NCBI GenBank assembly: GCA_910579135.1
Contig: CAJTTM010000009.1
Location: forward strand, 15,866-79,865
Length of the DNA stretch: 64,000 bases
DNA from: an uncultured Erysipelotrichales bacterium
GTDB lineage: Bacteria > Bacillota_I > Bacilli_A > Erysipelotrichales > Coprobacillaceae
Direction of reading: 5' to 3'
Under the pieces are notes generated by a model. The model was not told the DNA's origin and did no database searches. It saw only the letters and a program-made list of their open reading frames with translations. The translations under genes and the position numbers were made by a program. Shown here in pieces: positions 51,679 to 61,113 of this stretch. Every line of letters starts with the position of its first letter. Within the stretch, counting starts at the first letter, position 1.

Positions 51679-53133
51679 CTATTTTACTTTAACACTCTTT
51701 AATTTACTATAAGTTCCATAGTACTTTTTCTTACCTACAGTTTTATAAGCTCTCACTTTTACATAATAATTCTTTTTACTCTTTAACTTCTTAATCACCT
51801 TAGAAGCTGTTTTATAACTAACTGTGATATATTTAAATCCTTTACTTTTACTTGTTGAATAGGCTATTTGATATCCACTTGCTCCTGCGACTTTCTTATA
51901 TTTGACTGTTAATTGTTTCTTTCCAGGTTTCACACTACTGATAGTGACTTTCTTTGGTACAATATAAAAATACTTTTTAACAGTTCCTGTATAATAATTC
52001 TTACCTTTAATGATAATTGTTGCTTTCCCTGTTTTTACATTATTCTTATATTGTACTGTATAATCTTTATCTTTCTTTAATGTTATTCCAGCATCTTTTA
52101 CTACAACTTTTGGCTTAACAGCTTTAGATGTATAACTAGAAGTAGTAGGTAAAGTAATTTTCATTCCCTTATTAGCTATATTTCTTTTAGCTTTAAATGT
52201 ACTTCCAACTTTAAATTTTGCTAAAATACCCTTAATATTTGAATATTCATTAACTTCTTTATTTACAAGCTTTAAAGCATCATAATAACCTTCATATTTT
52301 TTATTTACAATATCAAAAGTCATCACAAACTCTGAAGTTTCTAAATACACTTTTTTAGGAATTATATTTCCTTTTTTATCAATTGTATATTTACATATAT
52401 TCCATTGCCAATAATCAGTTTTTTTACCACTAATACTAAATGATGATTTAGAAAGATTTATATAATTGCTTCCATCAAAATAAATTCCTTCTTTAATTCC
52501 ATCACTATAATCATTTGGTTCAAAAAAAATATTTTTATTTGTTTTAAATTCTATATTTCCTAAATTATCACCATATTCATTAATTCCATTATCTAAATAA
52601 ATTAGTATCCATGCACTATTATGGCACCTATAATTTTCATCACCAGAATAATGTTTATTTTTTATAGTATACTGACTATTACCAGCCTTTAATAATTTTA
52701 CAGGAATCTTTGTTTCTTTATCTTTTAAATAATAACCAGCCTGTCCTTTTATCCAATATCCTTCATTTTCTTTTGAGCAACCTTGACCAACTCTTAGTCC
52801 TATTTTTATCTTACTACTATCTAGTACCCTATTCTTACTATCGACACATTTATCAAACCTAAAATACAAATAAGAATTATCTTTTAACTTAGATAAATCA
52901 TATGTAAAATTGTAATCACTTATGGTATAAGGCTTATATGTTTTTCCATCTGTACTTATAGAAAAATAAATCTTATAACTTTCTTCTTCGTCATATGTAT
53001 CAGAATATAGATTTGTATTTCCTAATCCTTTATTATCTAAATTACTTTTAGATACGTTTTCTACTCCATTAGCACTAACATTAATTGGCAATAACATTAT
53101 TATTGTAATCATTAATATCAGATATTTTTTCAT
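51679..53133 (-). CDS. Secreted Ig-like/Fn3 protein, phase-variable promoter
   Basis: 484 residues. Sec signal peptide (YLILMITIIMLLPINVSANG), then a ~290-residue region with DTYDEEESYKIYFSISTDGK and several Cys, unknown in kind; residues ~325-400 Ig-like (AVKPKVVVKDAGITLKKDKD; GKATIIIKGKNYYTGTVKKY) and ~401-484 Fn3 ending YYGTYSKLKSVKVK. The C-terminal half is related to the two CAP proteins at 19 and 26 kb. No LPXTG or lipobox; attachment may be through the basic Fn3 part. SD GGAGGA. Promoter has a G10 spacer. Likely surface adhesin or binding protein. Confidence 0.82.
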   Translation of the reverse strand: MKKYLILMITIIMLLPINVSANGVENVSKSNLDNKGLGNTNLYSDTYDEEESYKIYFSISTDGKTYKPYTISDYNFTYDLSKLKDNSYLYFRFDKCVDSKNRVLDSSKIKIGLRVGQGCSKENEGYWIKGQAGYYLKDKETKIPVKLLKAGNSQYTIKNKHYSGDENYRCHNSAWILIYLDNGINEYGDNLGNIEFKTNKNIFFEPNDYSDGIKEGIYFDGSNYINLSKSSFSISGKKTDYWQWNICKYTIDKKGNIIPKKVYLETSEFVMTFDIVNKKYEGYYDALKLVNKEVNEYSNIKGILAKFKVGSTFKAKRNIANKGMKITLPTTSSYTSKAVKPKVVVKDAGITLKKDKDYTVQYKNNVKTGKATIIIKGKNYYTGTVKKYFYIVPKKVTISSVKPGKKQLTVKYKKVAGASGYQIAYSTSKSKGFKYITVSYKTASKVIKKLKSKKNYYVKVRAYKTVGKKKYYGTYSKLKSVKVK

Positions 53134-53173
53134 TTACTCTTCCTCCCCCTATCATTTTAATTTTCTCTCTTCC

Positions 53174-53204
53174 ATTATACCCCCCCCCCGTACAATTTTG
53201 TCAA
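53174..53204 (-). promoter_or_regulatory. Promoter with ten-G spacer tract (phase-variable type)
   Basis: On the minus strand perfect TTGACA (53199-53204) and perfect TATAAT (53174-53179) are 19 bp apart, and the spacer's last ten bases are all G (53180-53189). Loss of two G would give the ideal 17 bp. Homopolymer slippage would thus tune or switch expression of the secreted protein. Confidence 0.85.
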
Positions 53205-53222
53205 TAACCAAAAATGACATAT

Positions 53223-53252
53223 AAAAAAGTCCTTACAATTAAGTAAGAACTT
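53223..53252 (-). terminator. Terminator of the leu-ilv operon
   Basis: AAGTTCTTAC / GTAAGGACTT 10-bp stem (one G-U) with TTTTTT on the minus strand. Confidence 0.88.
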
Positions 53253-53259
53253 CTATAAA

Positions 53260-54933
53260 CTATTTATCTACATCTTCTTGATCAAAGACTTCTGATATAG
53301 GTGCACCTGGAGCAACCATTGGGAAGACTTTATCATCTTCTTGAATAATACAATCTAAAACGACTGGTCCATTATATTCAAGAGCTTCTTGAATAGCAGG
53401 AGCAACTTCTTCTCTCTTTGTTACTCGAATAGCTTTACATCCAAATCCTTCTGCTACTTTTACAAAATCAACTTTATCATTTAATACAGTAGCTGAATAA
53501 TGTTTATCATAGAATAATGTTTGCCATTGTCTAACCATACCTAATACATGATTATTAATAACAACTTCAATAATAGGAATATTATAACGTGACGCAGTCG
53601 CAAGTTCATTAATATTCATTCTAAAACATCCATCTCCTGCAATATTGAAAACTGGTTTTTCAGGTTTTGCATATTTAGCACCCATACTTGCTCCTAAACC
53701 ATATCCCATTGTTCCAAGTCCACCACTTGAAATAAATTGTCTAGAATGTTTATAGTGATAATATTGAGCAGCCCACATTTGATTTTGACCGACTTCTGTA
53801 GTAATGATAGCTTCGCTATCTGTTAATAAATCAATTTGTTCTACAATATAAGGTCCTGTTAAAACATCAGTATCATATGTTAATGGATAACGATCTTTTA
53901 ATGCTCTAATTTCTTTTAACCATTGAGGATGATTTTGTTGTTTTAATAATAGATTTAATGCACTAAGTACACTTCTTGCATCACCAACAATACCTAAATC
54001 TACAAGTACATTCTTATTAATTTCCGCTTCATCTACATCAATATGAATAATCTTTGCATTCTTTGCGAAAGCTTTAGTATTCCCGGTTACACGATCAGAG
54101 AAACGGGCACCAACAACAATTAATAAATCACACTTAGAAACACCTAAATTACTTGCTTTTGTTCCATGCATTCCAAGCATTCCACTATAACGTGGACTCG
54201 TTCCATCAAATGCTCCTTTTCCCATTAAAGAATCACATACAGGAGCATCAATTCTTTCTACAAACTCTTTTAATTCTCTACTTGCATCAGAAGAAATAGC
54301 CCCACCACCAACAAATACAAATGGTCTTTCACTTTCTTCAATCATAGTAATCGCTTTTTTCACTGTTTCAGTTGCATAAGTATATTTATTTTCTGATTCT
54401 TCTGGCTTTGCTTTCACATAATCAGTGTATGCAAGTGTTACATCTTTGGTGATATCAACTAAAACTGGTCCTGGTCTTCCACTCTTCGCAATCTGAAATG
54501 CTTTTCTAATTGTTGGAGCTAAGTCCTCAATCTTCTTAACAATATAATTATGCTTAGTAATTGGCATAGTTACACCAGTAATATCAATTTCCTGAAAACT
54601 ATCTTTTCCTAATAGTGGAACAGCTACATTAGCAGTAATTGCGACTATAGGAACAGAATCCATATAAGCAGTCGCAATACCAGTCACAAGATTAGTTGCT
54701 CCTGGTCCACTTGTTGCCATACATACTCCTACTTTACCACTTGCTCTTGCATAACCATCAGCTGCATGTGAGGCACCCTGTTCATGAGAAGTCAAAATAT
54801 GATTAATCTTATCTTGATATTTATATAAGCTATCATATATTTCTAATATCGTTCCACCAGGATAACCAAACACAGTATCAACACCTTGTTCTAATAAACA
54901 TTCAACAACAATGTCTGATCCCTTCATCTTCAT
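53260..54933 (-). CDS. ilvB: Acetolactate synthase large subunit
   Basis: 557 residues. TPP Glu in SHEQGASHAADGYARASG, FAD-linked SGPGATNLVTGI, and TPP/Mg motif GDGCFRMNINELATA with NNHVLGMVRQWQ. It condenses two pyruvate (or pyruvate with 2-oxobutyrate) at the first common step to Val, Leu and Ile. Last gene of the operon; its regulatory partner ilvN is second, far upstream, an unusual separation. Confidence 0.97.
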   Translation of the reverse strand: MKMKGSDIVVECLLEQGVDTVFGYPGGTILEIYDSLYKYQDKINHILTSHEQGASHAADGYARASGKVGVCMATSGPGATNLVTGIATAYMDSVPIVAITANVAVPLLGKDSFQEIDITGVTMPITKHNYIVKKIEDLAPTIRKAFQIAKSGRPGPVLVDITKDVTLAYTDYVKAKPEESENKYTYATETVKKAITMIEESERPFVFVGGGAISSDASRELKEFVERIDAPVCDSLMGKGAFDGTSPRYSGMLGMHGTKASNLGVSKCDLLIVVGARFSDRVTGNTKAFAKNAKIIHIDVDEAEINKNVLVDLGIVGDARSVLSALNLLLKQQNHPQWLKEIRALKDRYPLTYDTDVLTGPYIVEQIDLLTDSEAIITTEVGQNQMWAAQYYHYKHSRQFISSGGLGTMGYGLGASMGAKYAKPEKPVFNIAGDGCFRMNINELATASRYNIPIIEVVINNHVLGMVRQWQTLFYDKHYSATVLNDKVDFVKVAEGFGCKAIRVTKREEVAPAIQEALEYNGPVVLDCIIQEDDKVFPMVAPGAPISEVFDQEDVDK

Positions 54934-54946
54934 GAATCTTCCTCCT

Positions 54947-56614
54947 TTAATCCTTTACTTTAAGTACAGCTCCTGTGTTAGCCGATGTAACCATAGAAGC
55001 ATATTTTTTTAAATATCCTTTAACTTCATTCTTCTTAGGAACAAAATCTTTCTTTCTCTCTTCAAATTCCTTTTCATCAACTAAAACATTAATCGCATGA
55101 TTAGGAATATCAATATCAATAATATCTCCCTCTTTAACAAAAGCAATTGGTCCACCAACTGCAGCTTCAGGAGAAACATGTCCAATAGAAGCTCCACGAG
55201 TAGCTCCTGAGAAACGTCCATCAGTAATTAAAGCCACATCTTTATCTAATCCCATACCAGCAATTTCACTTGTAGGTGATAACATTTCTCTCATTCCAGG
55301 ACCACCCTTAGGACCCTCATAACGAATAACAACAACATCCCCTTTAACAATCTTACCAGCTCTAATGGCTTCAATAGCTTCTTCTTCACTTTCAAAAACT
55401 CTAGCTGGACCTTGATGTTTCATCATTTCTGGTGCAACAGCACTTTGTTTAACAACACAACTATCTGGTGCTAAATTACCTTTTAATACTGCAATACCAC
55501 CAGTTTTCATATATGGATTTTCTACTGGTCTAATAATATTAGAATCCAAATTAATACATCCTTCAATATTTTCTTTTAATGTTTTTGTTGTACAAGTTAA
55601 AACATCTGTATGTAAAACTCCTAATTTATCAAGTTCATTCATAACTGCATAAACTCCACCAGCTTCATTTAAATCTTCCATAAAGGTATCTCCAGCAGGA
55701 GCTAAATGACATAAATTAGGTGTCTTTTTACTAATTTCATTAGCAATTTCTAAATCTAAATCCACACCTGCTTCATAAGCGATAGCAGGTAAATGTAACA
55801 TAGAGTTTGTCGAGCAACCTAATGCCATATCTACAGTAATAGCATTTAAGAACGCATCATTGCTCATAATATCTCTAGGTTTAATGTCTTTTTCAATCAA
55901 TTTCATAACTTGCATACCCGCATGTTTTGCAAGTCTAATTCTTTCACTATAAACAGCAGGAATTGTACCATTTCCTTTTAATCCCATGCCTAAAACTTCT
56001 GTTAAACAGTTCATTGAATTCGCTGTATACATACCAGAACAAGAACCACATGTTGGGCATGCTTTTTCTTCAAACTCTTTTAACTTTTCTTCAGACATTT
56101 TACCAGCATTATATTGTCCTACGGCTTCAAATAATGTTGATAAACAAGTTTGTTTTCCATCTAACCTTCTTCCTGCAAGCATTGGTCCACCACTTACAAA
56201 AATAGTTGGAATATTAATTCTAGCAGCTGCCATCAATAATCCTGGAACATTCTTATCACAGTTAGGAATCATAACTAATCCATCAAATTGATGAGCATTT
56301 GCTAAACACTCTGTACTATCAGCAATCAACTCTCTTGTGACTAACGAATATTTCATTCCAGTATGATTCATAGCAATACCATCACAAACTGCAATAGCAG
56401 GAACTTCAATTGGAGTTCCTCCAGCCATATAAATTCCCTTTTTAACTGCTTCTGTTATTTTATCCAAGTTCATATGACCTGGTACAATTTCATTATATGA
56501 ATTAACAACACCAATCAATGGTCTTTCTAATTCTTCTTCAGTTAAACCTAAAGCATTAAATAAAGATCTATGGGGTGCTCTTTCAATTCCTTTTTTTGCA
56601 TTATCACTTCTCAT
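54947..56614 (-). CDS. ilvD: Dihydroxy-acid dehydratase
   Basis: 555 residues. Fe-S ligand Cys in NCDKNVPG and CPTCGSCSGMYTANSMNCL, then CSTNSMLHLPA. It dehydrates dihydroxy acids to the 2-oxo acids of Val and Ile. Located between leuB and ilvB with spacings of 10-13 bases. Confidence 0.97.
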   Translation of the reverse strand: MRSDNAKKGIERAPHRSLFNALGLTEEELERPLIGVVNSYNEIVPGHMNLDKITEAVKKGIYMAGGTPIEVPAIAVCDGIAMNHTGMKYSLVTRELIADSTECLANAHQFDGLVMIPNCDKNVPGLLMAAARINIPTIFVSGGPMLAGRRLDGKQTCLSTLFEAVGQYNAGKMSEEKLKEFEEKACPTCGSCSGMYTANSMNCLTEVLGMGLKGNGTIPAVYSERIRLAKHAGMQVMKLIEKDIKPRDIMSNDAFLNAITVDMALGCSTNSMLHLPAIAYEAGVDLDLEIANEISKKTPNLCHLAPAGDTFMEDLNEAGGVYAVMNELDKLGVLHTDVLTCTTKTLKENIEGCINLDSNIIRPVENPYMKTGGIAVLKGNLAPDSCVVKQSAVAPEMMKHQGPARVFESEEEAIEAIRAGKIVKGDVVVIRYEGPKGGPGMREMLSPTSEIAGMGLDKDVALITDGRFSGATRGASIGHVSPEAAVGGPIAFVKEGDIIDIDIPNHAINVLVDEKEFEERKKDFVPKKNEVKGYLKKYASMVTSANTGAVLKVKD

Positions 56615-56624
56615 AAATGACCTC

Positions 56625-57707
56625 CTATAAATTTTCTACAATTAAATCTCCCATTCTAGAGCAAGACACTTCCTCTTTTCCTTTGGACATAATATCAATT
56701 GTACGATAACCTTTTTCCAAAACTTTTTCAATAGCTTTTTCAATATTATCTGCTTCTTTATCCATATCAAAAGAATAGCGAAGCATCATAGCAGCAGATA
56801 ATATTGTTGCAATTGGATTCGCAACATTCTTTCCAGCAATATCTGGAGCACTACCATGACTTGGTTCATACATTCCAAGTTTATCTTCTCTTAAAGATGC
56901 ACTTGATAACATACCAATTGACCCAGTCACCATACTTGCTTCATCAGATAAAATATCTCCAAACATATTTTCAGTTAAAATAACATCAAATTGTTTAGGA
57001 TCTTTGACTAATTGCATTGCACAATTATCAACTAACATATGTTCTAATGTGACCTCTGGATAATCTTGAGATACTTCATTTACAACCTTTCTCCATAAAC
57101 GTGAAGAATCTAAAACATTAGCTTTATCAACACTAGTGACTTTCTTATTTCTTTTCATTGCTATATCAAAACCACGTTTTGCAATACGTTTAATTTCATT
57201 TTCACTATAAACTAAATTATCATGAGCAACCATTTGTCCATCAATTTCTTTAGTTTCTCTATCACCAAAATATAAACCACCTGTTAATTCTCTAACAATC
57301 ATCATATCAAAACCACCCTCAGTGATTTCTTCTTTTAAAGGACAAGCTCCCTTTAATTCATTATATAAATACGCTGGTCTTAGATTAGCAAATAAATTTA
57401 AAGACTTTCTCATTTTTAATAAACCAGCTTCTGGTCTTAATGAGGGTTCCAATTTATACCAAGGTGATGTTGTTGTATCTCCACCAATAGATCCTAATAA
57501 AACAGCATCACTCTTTTTTGCGATTTCAATTGCTTCATCACTTAAAGGAGTTCCACAAACATCAATTGAACAACCACCCATTAAGATATAGTCATAAGAA
57601 AATGTATGATTATATTTTTGACTAATAGCATCTAAGACTTTAATTGCTTCATCAACAATCTCAGGTCCAATTCCATCACCTTTTATAACTGCAATATTTT
57701 TATTCAT
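56625..57707 (-). CDS. leuB: 3-Isopropylmalate dehydrogenase
   Basis: 360 residues. IAVIKGDGIGPEIVDEAIKV, substrate Arg region LRPEAGLLKMRK, VRELTGGLYFG, metal Asp in DILSDEASM and NAD loop YEPSHGSAPDIAG. Oxidative decarboxylation in leucine synthesis. Placed two bases from the leuD stop. Confidence 0.97.
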   Translation of the reverse strand: MNKNIAVIKGDGIGPEIVDEAIKVLDAISQKYNHTFSYDYILMGGCSIDVCGTPLSDEAIEIAKKSDAVLLGSIGGDTTTSPWYKLEPSLRPEAGLLKMRKSLNLFANLRPAYLYNELKGACPLKEEITEGGFDMMIVRELTGGLYFGDRETKEIDGQMVAHDNLVYSENEIKRIAKRGFDIAMKRNKKVTSVDKANVLDSSRLWRKVVNEVSQDYPEVTLEHMLVDNCAMQLVKDPKQFDVILTENMFGDILSDEASMVTGSIGMLSSASLREDKLGMYEPSHGSAPDIAGKNVANPIATILSAAMMLRYSFDMDKEADNIEKAIEKVLEKGYRTIDIMSKGKEEVSCSRMGDLIVENL

Positions 57708-57709
57708 AA

Positions 57710-58204
57710 CTATTCTCCTTTTTTAGAATTTACATAATTGACTAATCCATTCACTTCAATCATTTTTTGTAAAAATTCTGGGAATGGTTGTGATTTGTAT
57801 TCTGTATTCTTAGTAAGATTGTAAATCATACCACTATCAAAATCAACCACGACATGATCACCTTCATCAATACCATCAACTGCTTCTGCACACTCTAAAA
57901 TAGGAAATCCAATATTAATAGAATTACGATAAAAAATTCTAGCGAAAGATTTTGCGATAACACAACTTACACCCGCAGTTTTTAATGCAAGTGGAGCATG
58001 TTCTCTAGAAGAACCACATCCAAAGTTTTTACTTGCGACCATGATATCTCCTGGATTTAATCTTTCAACAAATGTTGGATCAATATCCACCATAGCATGA
58101 CTTGCTAATTCTTTAGCATCAAATGAATTTAAATATCTAGCAGGAATAATAACATCAGTATCAACATTATCTCCATATTTTAAAACTTTACCATTTGCTT
58201 TCAT
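57710..58204 (-). CDS. leuD: 3-Isopropylmalate dehydratase small subunit
   Basis: 164 residues, the short LeuD of the HacB-like subgroup. DTDVIIPARYLN, then GCGSSREHAPLAL and FARIFYRNSINIGFPIL. It forms the swivelling half of isopropylmalate isomerase with LeuC. The start overlaps the leuC stop by one base. Confidence 0.96.
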   Translation of the reverse strand: MKANGKVLKYGDNVDTDVIIPARYLNSFDAKELASHAMVDIDPTFVERLNPGDIMVASKNFGCGSSREHAPLALKTAGVSCVIAKSFARIFYRNSINIGFPILECAEAVDGIDEGDHVVVDFDSGMIYNLTKNTEYKSQPFPEFLQKMIEVNGLVNYVNSKKGE

Positions 58205-59481
58205 TATTTATCTCCTCCTACCTTTTCAGGATTAGCAATATAACCTGCAAGTGCACTTGCTGCTGCAACCTCAGGAGAAGCTAAATAAATCAATGATTCA
58301 GTATCTCCCATACGTCCCACAAAGTTACGATTTGATGTCGAAACACATCTCTCACCTTTACACATAACTCCCATGTGTCCACCCATACAGGCACCACAAC
58401 TTGGAGTATTAAAAGCACAACCTGCTTCAACAAATATTTCAGCTAAACCTTCCTTTATACATTGTAAGAATATCTTTTGAGTTGCAGGTATAACCATGAC
58501 TCTTACTTCACTAGCAACTTGTTTTCCTTTAAGAATAGCAGCCGCTTTTCTTAAATCACTCATTCTTCCGTTTGTACATGATCCAATAACAACTTGATCA
58601 ATGTAGATTTTATCCATTGATTCAATTTCATCAATTGTATGAGCATTTCCTGGTAAATGTGGGAATGCAACTGTTGGTCTTACTTTTGATAGATCTATTT
58701 CTATCACTTCATCATATACAGCATCTTCATCTGCTTGATAAACTTTATATTCTTTTGTAGAATGTTCGTTAATATATTCAATTGTTTGTTCATCCACAGG
58801 GAAAATACCATTCTTTGCTCCTGCTTCTATTGCCATATTACAAATTGTAAAACGATCATCCATTGTTAAATATTGAATACCATCACCAACAAATTCCATT
58901 GATTTATATAATGCTCCATCAACACCAATTTGTCCAATAATATGTAAAATAATATCTTTTCCACTTACATAAGCATTAGGTTTATTCTTTAATACAAACT
59001 TTATTGCACTAGGTACTTTAAACCATAATTCCCCAGTTGCCATACCAGTCGCAATATCAGTTGTTCCTACACCTGTTCCAAAAGCTCCTAACGCTCCATA
59101 AGAACATGTATGAGAATCAGCTCCAATAATACATTCGCCAGCAGTTACAATTCCTCTTTCTGGTAAAATTGCATGTTCAACTCCACATTTTCCTTGTACC
59201 ATATGATGAGTTAAACCTTGTTCTCTTGAAAAATCTTGAATTGCTCTTGAATTTTGAGCAGATTTAATATCTTTATTTGGTGTAAAATGATCAGGTACCA
59301 AAACGACCTTATCTTTATCAAACACCTTATCTGCCATTTGTTTAAAAATTGGTAAAGCCATAGGCCCAGTAATATCATTTGCCATTACAACATCTAGTTT
59401 TGCTTCAATTAACTGTCCTGCTTCTACATAATCTAATCCTGCATGATCAGCTAATATTTTTTGCGTCATTGTCATTGCCAT
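58204..59481 (-). CDS. leuC: 3-Isopropylmalate dehydratase large subunit
   Basis: 425 residues, the short LeuC type that pairs with short LeuD. 4Fe-4S Cys in VIGSCTNGRMSDLR and CGACMGGH (FNTPSCGACMG), plus GADSHTCSYGALGAFGTG. It isomerises 2- to 3-isopropylmalate. A run of MAMTMTQ leaves two near start options; the first ATG has SD GGGGGA at fitting distance. Confidence 0.96.
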   Translation of the reverse strand: MAMTMTQKILADHAGLDYVEAGQLIEAKLDVVMANDITGPMALPIFKQMADKVFDKDKVVLVPDHFTPNKDIKSAQNSRAIQDFSREQGLTHHMVQGKCGVEHAILPERGIVTAGECIIGADSHTCSYGALGAFGTGVGTTDIATGMATGELWFKVPSAIKFVLKNKPNAYVSGKDIILHIIGQIGVDGALYKSMEFVGDGIQYLTMDDRFTICNMAIEAGAKNGIFPVDEQTIEYINEHSTKEYKVYQADEDAVYDEVIEIDLSKVRPTVAFPHLPGNAHTIDEIESMDKIYIDQVVIGSCTNGRMSDLRKAAAILKGKQVASEVRVMVIPATQKIFLQCIKEGLAEIFVEAGCAFNTPSCGACMGGHMGVMCKGERCVSTSNRNFVGRMGDTESLIYLASPEVAAASALAGYIANPEKVGGDK

Positions 59482-59533
59482 TGTTATATCCCCCTTTATT
59501 CCTTTATACGCTTTTATAAATCAACAGTATTGA

Positions 59534-59560
59534 CTTATAGAAACGCACAAAGTGCGTTCC
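59534..59560 (-). other. Intercistronic hairpin between ilvC and leuC
   Basis: AACGCAC / GTGCGTT stem with a 2-4 base loop, without a T-run; the ilvC-leuC gap (81 bases) is the longest inside the operon. It could be an RNA processing or stability site that sets the level of ilvC mRNA. Confidence 0.4.
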
Positions 59561-59562
59561 TT

Positions 59563-60579
59563 TTAGTTATTAATTAATTTGTCTTCATCAGACCAGCTAT
59601 ATAAACTTCTAATTTCTTTTCCTACTTGTTCTACTTGATGTTCAGCAGCTAATTTTCTCATAGCTTTGAAATGAGCTTGACCACCAGCTTCAGACATATC
59701 TAATAAGAAATCTTTTGCGAAAGTTCCATCTTGAATATCTGTTAAGATTTTCTTCATAGCTTTCTTAGTATCTTCAGTAATAATCTTTGGTCCAGTAATA
59801 TAATCACCATATTCAGCAGTATTAGAAATTGAATATCTCATACCTGCAAAACCTGATTGATAAATTAAATCAACAATTAATTTCATTTCATGAACACACT
59901 CAAAGTATGCATTCTTTGGATCATATCCAGCTTCCACTAATGTTTCAAAACCAGCTTGCATTAAAGCACATACTCCACCACAAAGAACTGCTTGTTCACC
60001 AAATAAATCTGTTTCAGTTTCAGTTCTAAATGTAGTTTCTAAGATACCAGCTCTTGCTCCCCCGATAGCTAAACCATAAGCTAAAGCTTTATCTAATGCT
60101 TTTCCAGTAGCATCTTGTTCTACTGCAACTAAGCAAGGAGTTCCTTTTCCAACTTGATATTCACTTCTTACTGTATGCCCAGGAGCTTTAGGTGCAATCA
60201 TAGTTACATCAACATTTTTTGGTGGAACGATTTGATTGAAATGAATATTGAAACCATGAGCAAACATTAACATATTTCCTTCTTCTAGGTTTGGTTCAAT
60301 TGATTCTTTATATAATTTTGCTTGTAACTCATCATTAATTAAAATCATTACAATATCAGCCATTTTTGTAGCTTCTGCTGAAGTATAAACTTTAAACCCT
60401 TGTTCTTCAGCTCTAGCCCAAGACTTAGATCCTTCATATAATCCAATTACAACATTAACACCTGATTCTTTTAAGTTCAATGCATGAGCATGTCCTTGAG
60501 AACCATACCCAATAATCGCAACTGTTTTACCATCTAATAAAGATAAATTACAATCTGATTCATAATAAATTTTTGACAT
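59563..60579 (-). CDS. ilvC: Ketol-acid reductoisomerase
   Basis: 338 residues, class I KARI. NADPH-binding IIGYGSQGHAHALNLKESGV; metal ligands in the FGEQAVLCGG and YFECVHEMKLIVDLIY segments; AHGFNIHF and PKAPGHTVR. It converts acetolactate to dihydroxyisovalerate. A 14-base gap follows ilvN. Confidence 0.97.
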   Translation of the reverse strand: MSKIYYESDCNLSLLDGKTVAIIGYGSQGHAHALNLKESGVNVVIGLYEGSKSWARAEEQGFKVYTSAEATKMADIVMILINDELQAKLYKESIEPNLEEGNMLMFAHGFNIHFNQIVPPKNVDVTMIAPKAPGHTVRSEYQVGKGTPCLVAVEQDATGKALDKALAYGLAIGGARAGILETTFRTETETDLFGEQAVLCGGVCALMQAGFETLVEAGYDPKNAYFECVHEMKLIVDLIYQSGFAGMRYSISNTAEYGDYITGPKIITEDTKKAMKKILTDIQDGTFAKDFLLDMSEAGGQAHFKAMRKLAAEHQVEQVGKEIRSLYSWSDEDKLINN

Positions 60580-60593
60580 TTTCTCTTACCCTC

Positions 60594-61103
60594 CTAATGA
60601 TTGTCATTTTTTTTATTCAAACTATTAAGACCTCTTGAAATACCAGCTAATCCAGTACGTACAATCTCAATAATATTGAAACCATCTAACATTGATAAAA
60701 GTCCATTGACTTTTGGTTCATCTCCTGTTACTTCAATAACTACTGAAGTTGGAGAAACATCTATAATCTTTGCTCTAAAAATATCTACAATAGAAACAAG
60801 ATCTGCTCTTTGAGAAGCATCAGCTTCAACTTTGATCAAAACAAGTTCACGATAAACTGAAGCATTATTAGGTAAAGCCTCCACTGCTATAACATCTTCT
60901 AATTTTTTTAATTGTTTAGTAATCTGTTCTAATACAAGCTCATCTCCATGAGCAACCGCTGTTATTCTAGAGATATCTTCAACTTCTGTTGTTCCAACAG
61001 TTAAGCTATCAATATTATACCCTCTTCTAGAGAACAAACCACTAACTCGATTTAAAACACCAGAATAATTCGCAACTAAAATTGATATTACAATTCTATC
61101 CAT
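60594..61103 (-). CDS. ilvN: Acetolactate synthase small (regulatory) subunit
   Basis: 169 residues, long form with an N-terminal ACT domain (VANYSGVLNRVSGLFSRRGY, NIDSLTVG) and the second alpha/beta domain (VLIKVEADASQRADLV, VIEVTGDEPKV). It confers valine feedback and activates IlvB. Lies between leuA and ilvC, while ilvB is the operon's last gene. Confidence 0.96.
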   Translation of the reverse strand: MDRIVISILVANYSGVLNRVSGLFSRRGYNIDSLTVGTTEVEDISRITAVAHGDELVLEQITKQLKKLEDVIAVEALPNNASVYRELVLIKVEADASQRADLVSIVDIFRAKIIDVSPTSVVIEVTGDEPKVNGLLSMLDGFNIIEIVRTGLAGISRGLNSLNKKNDNH

Positions 61104-61113
61104 TTTTCCACCT

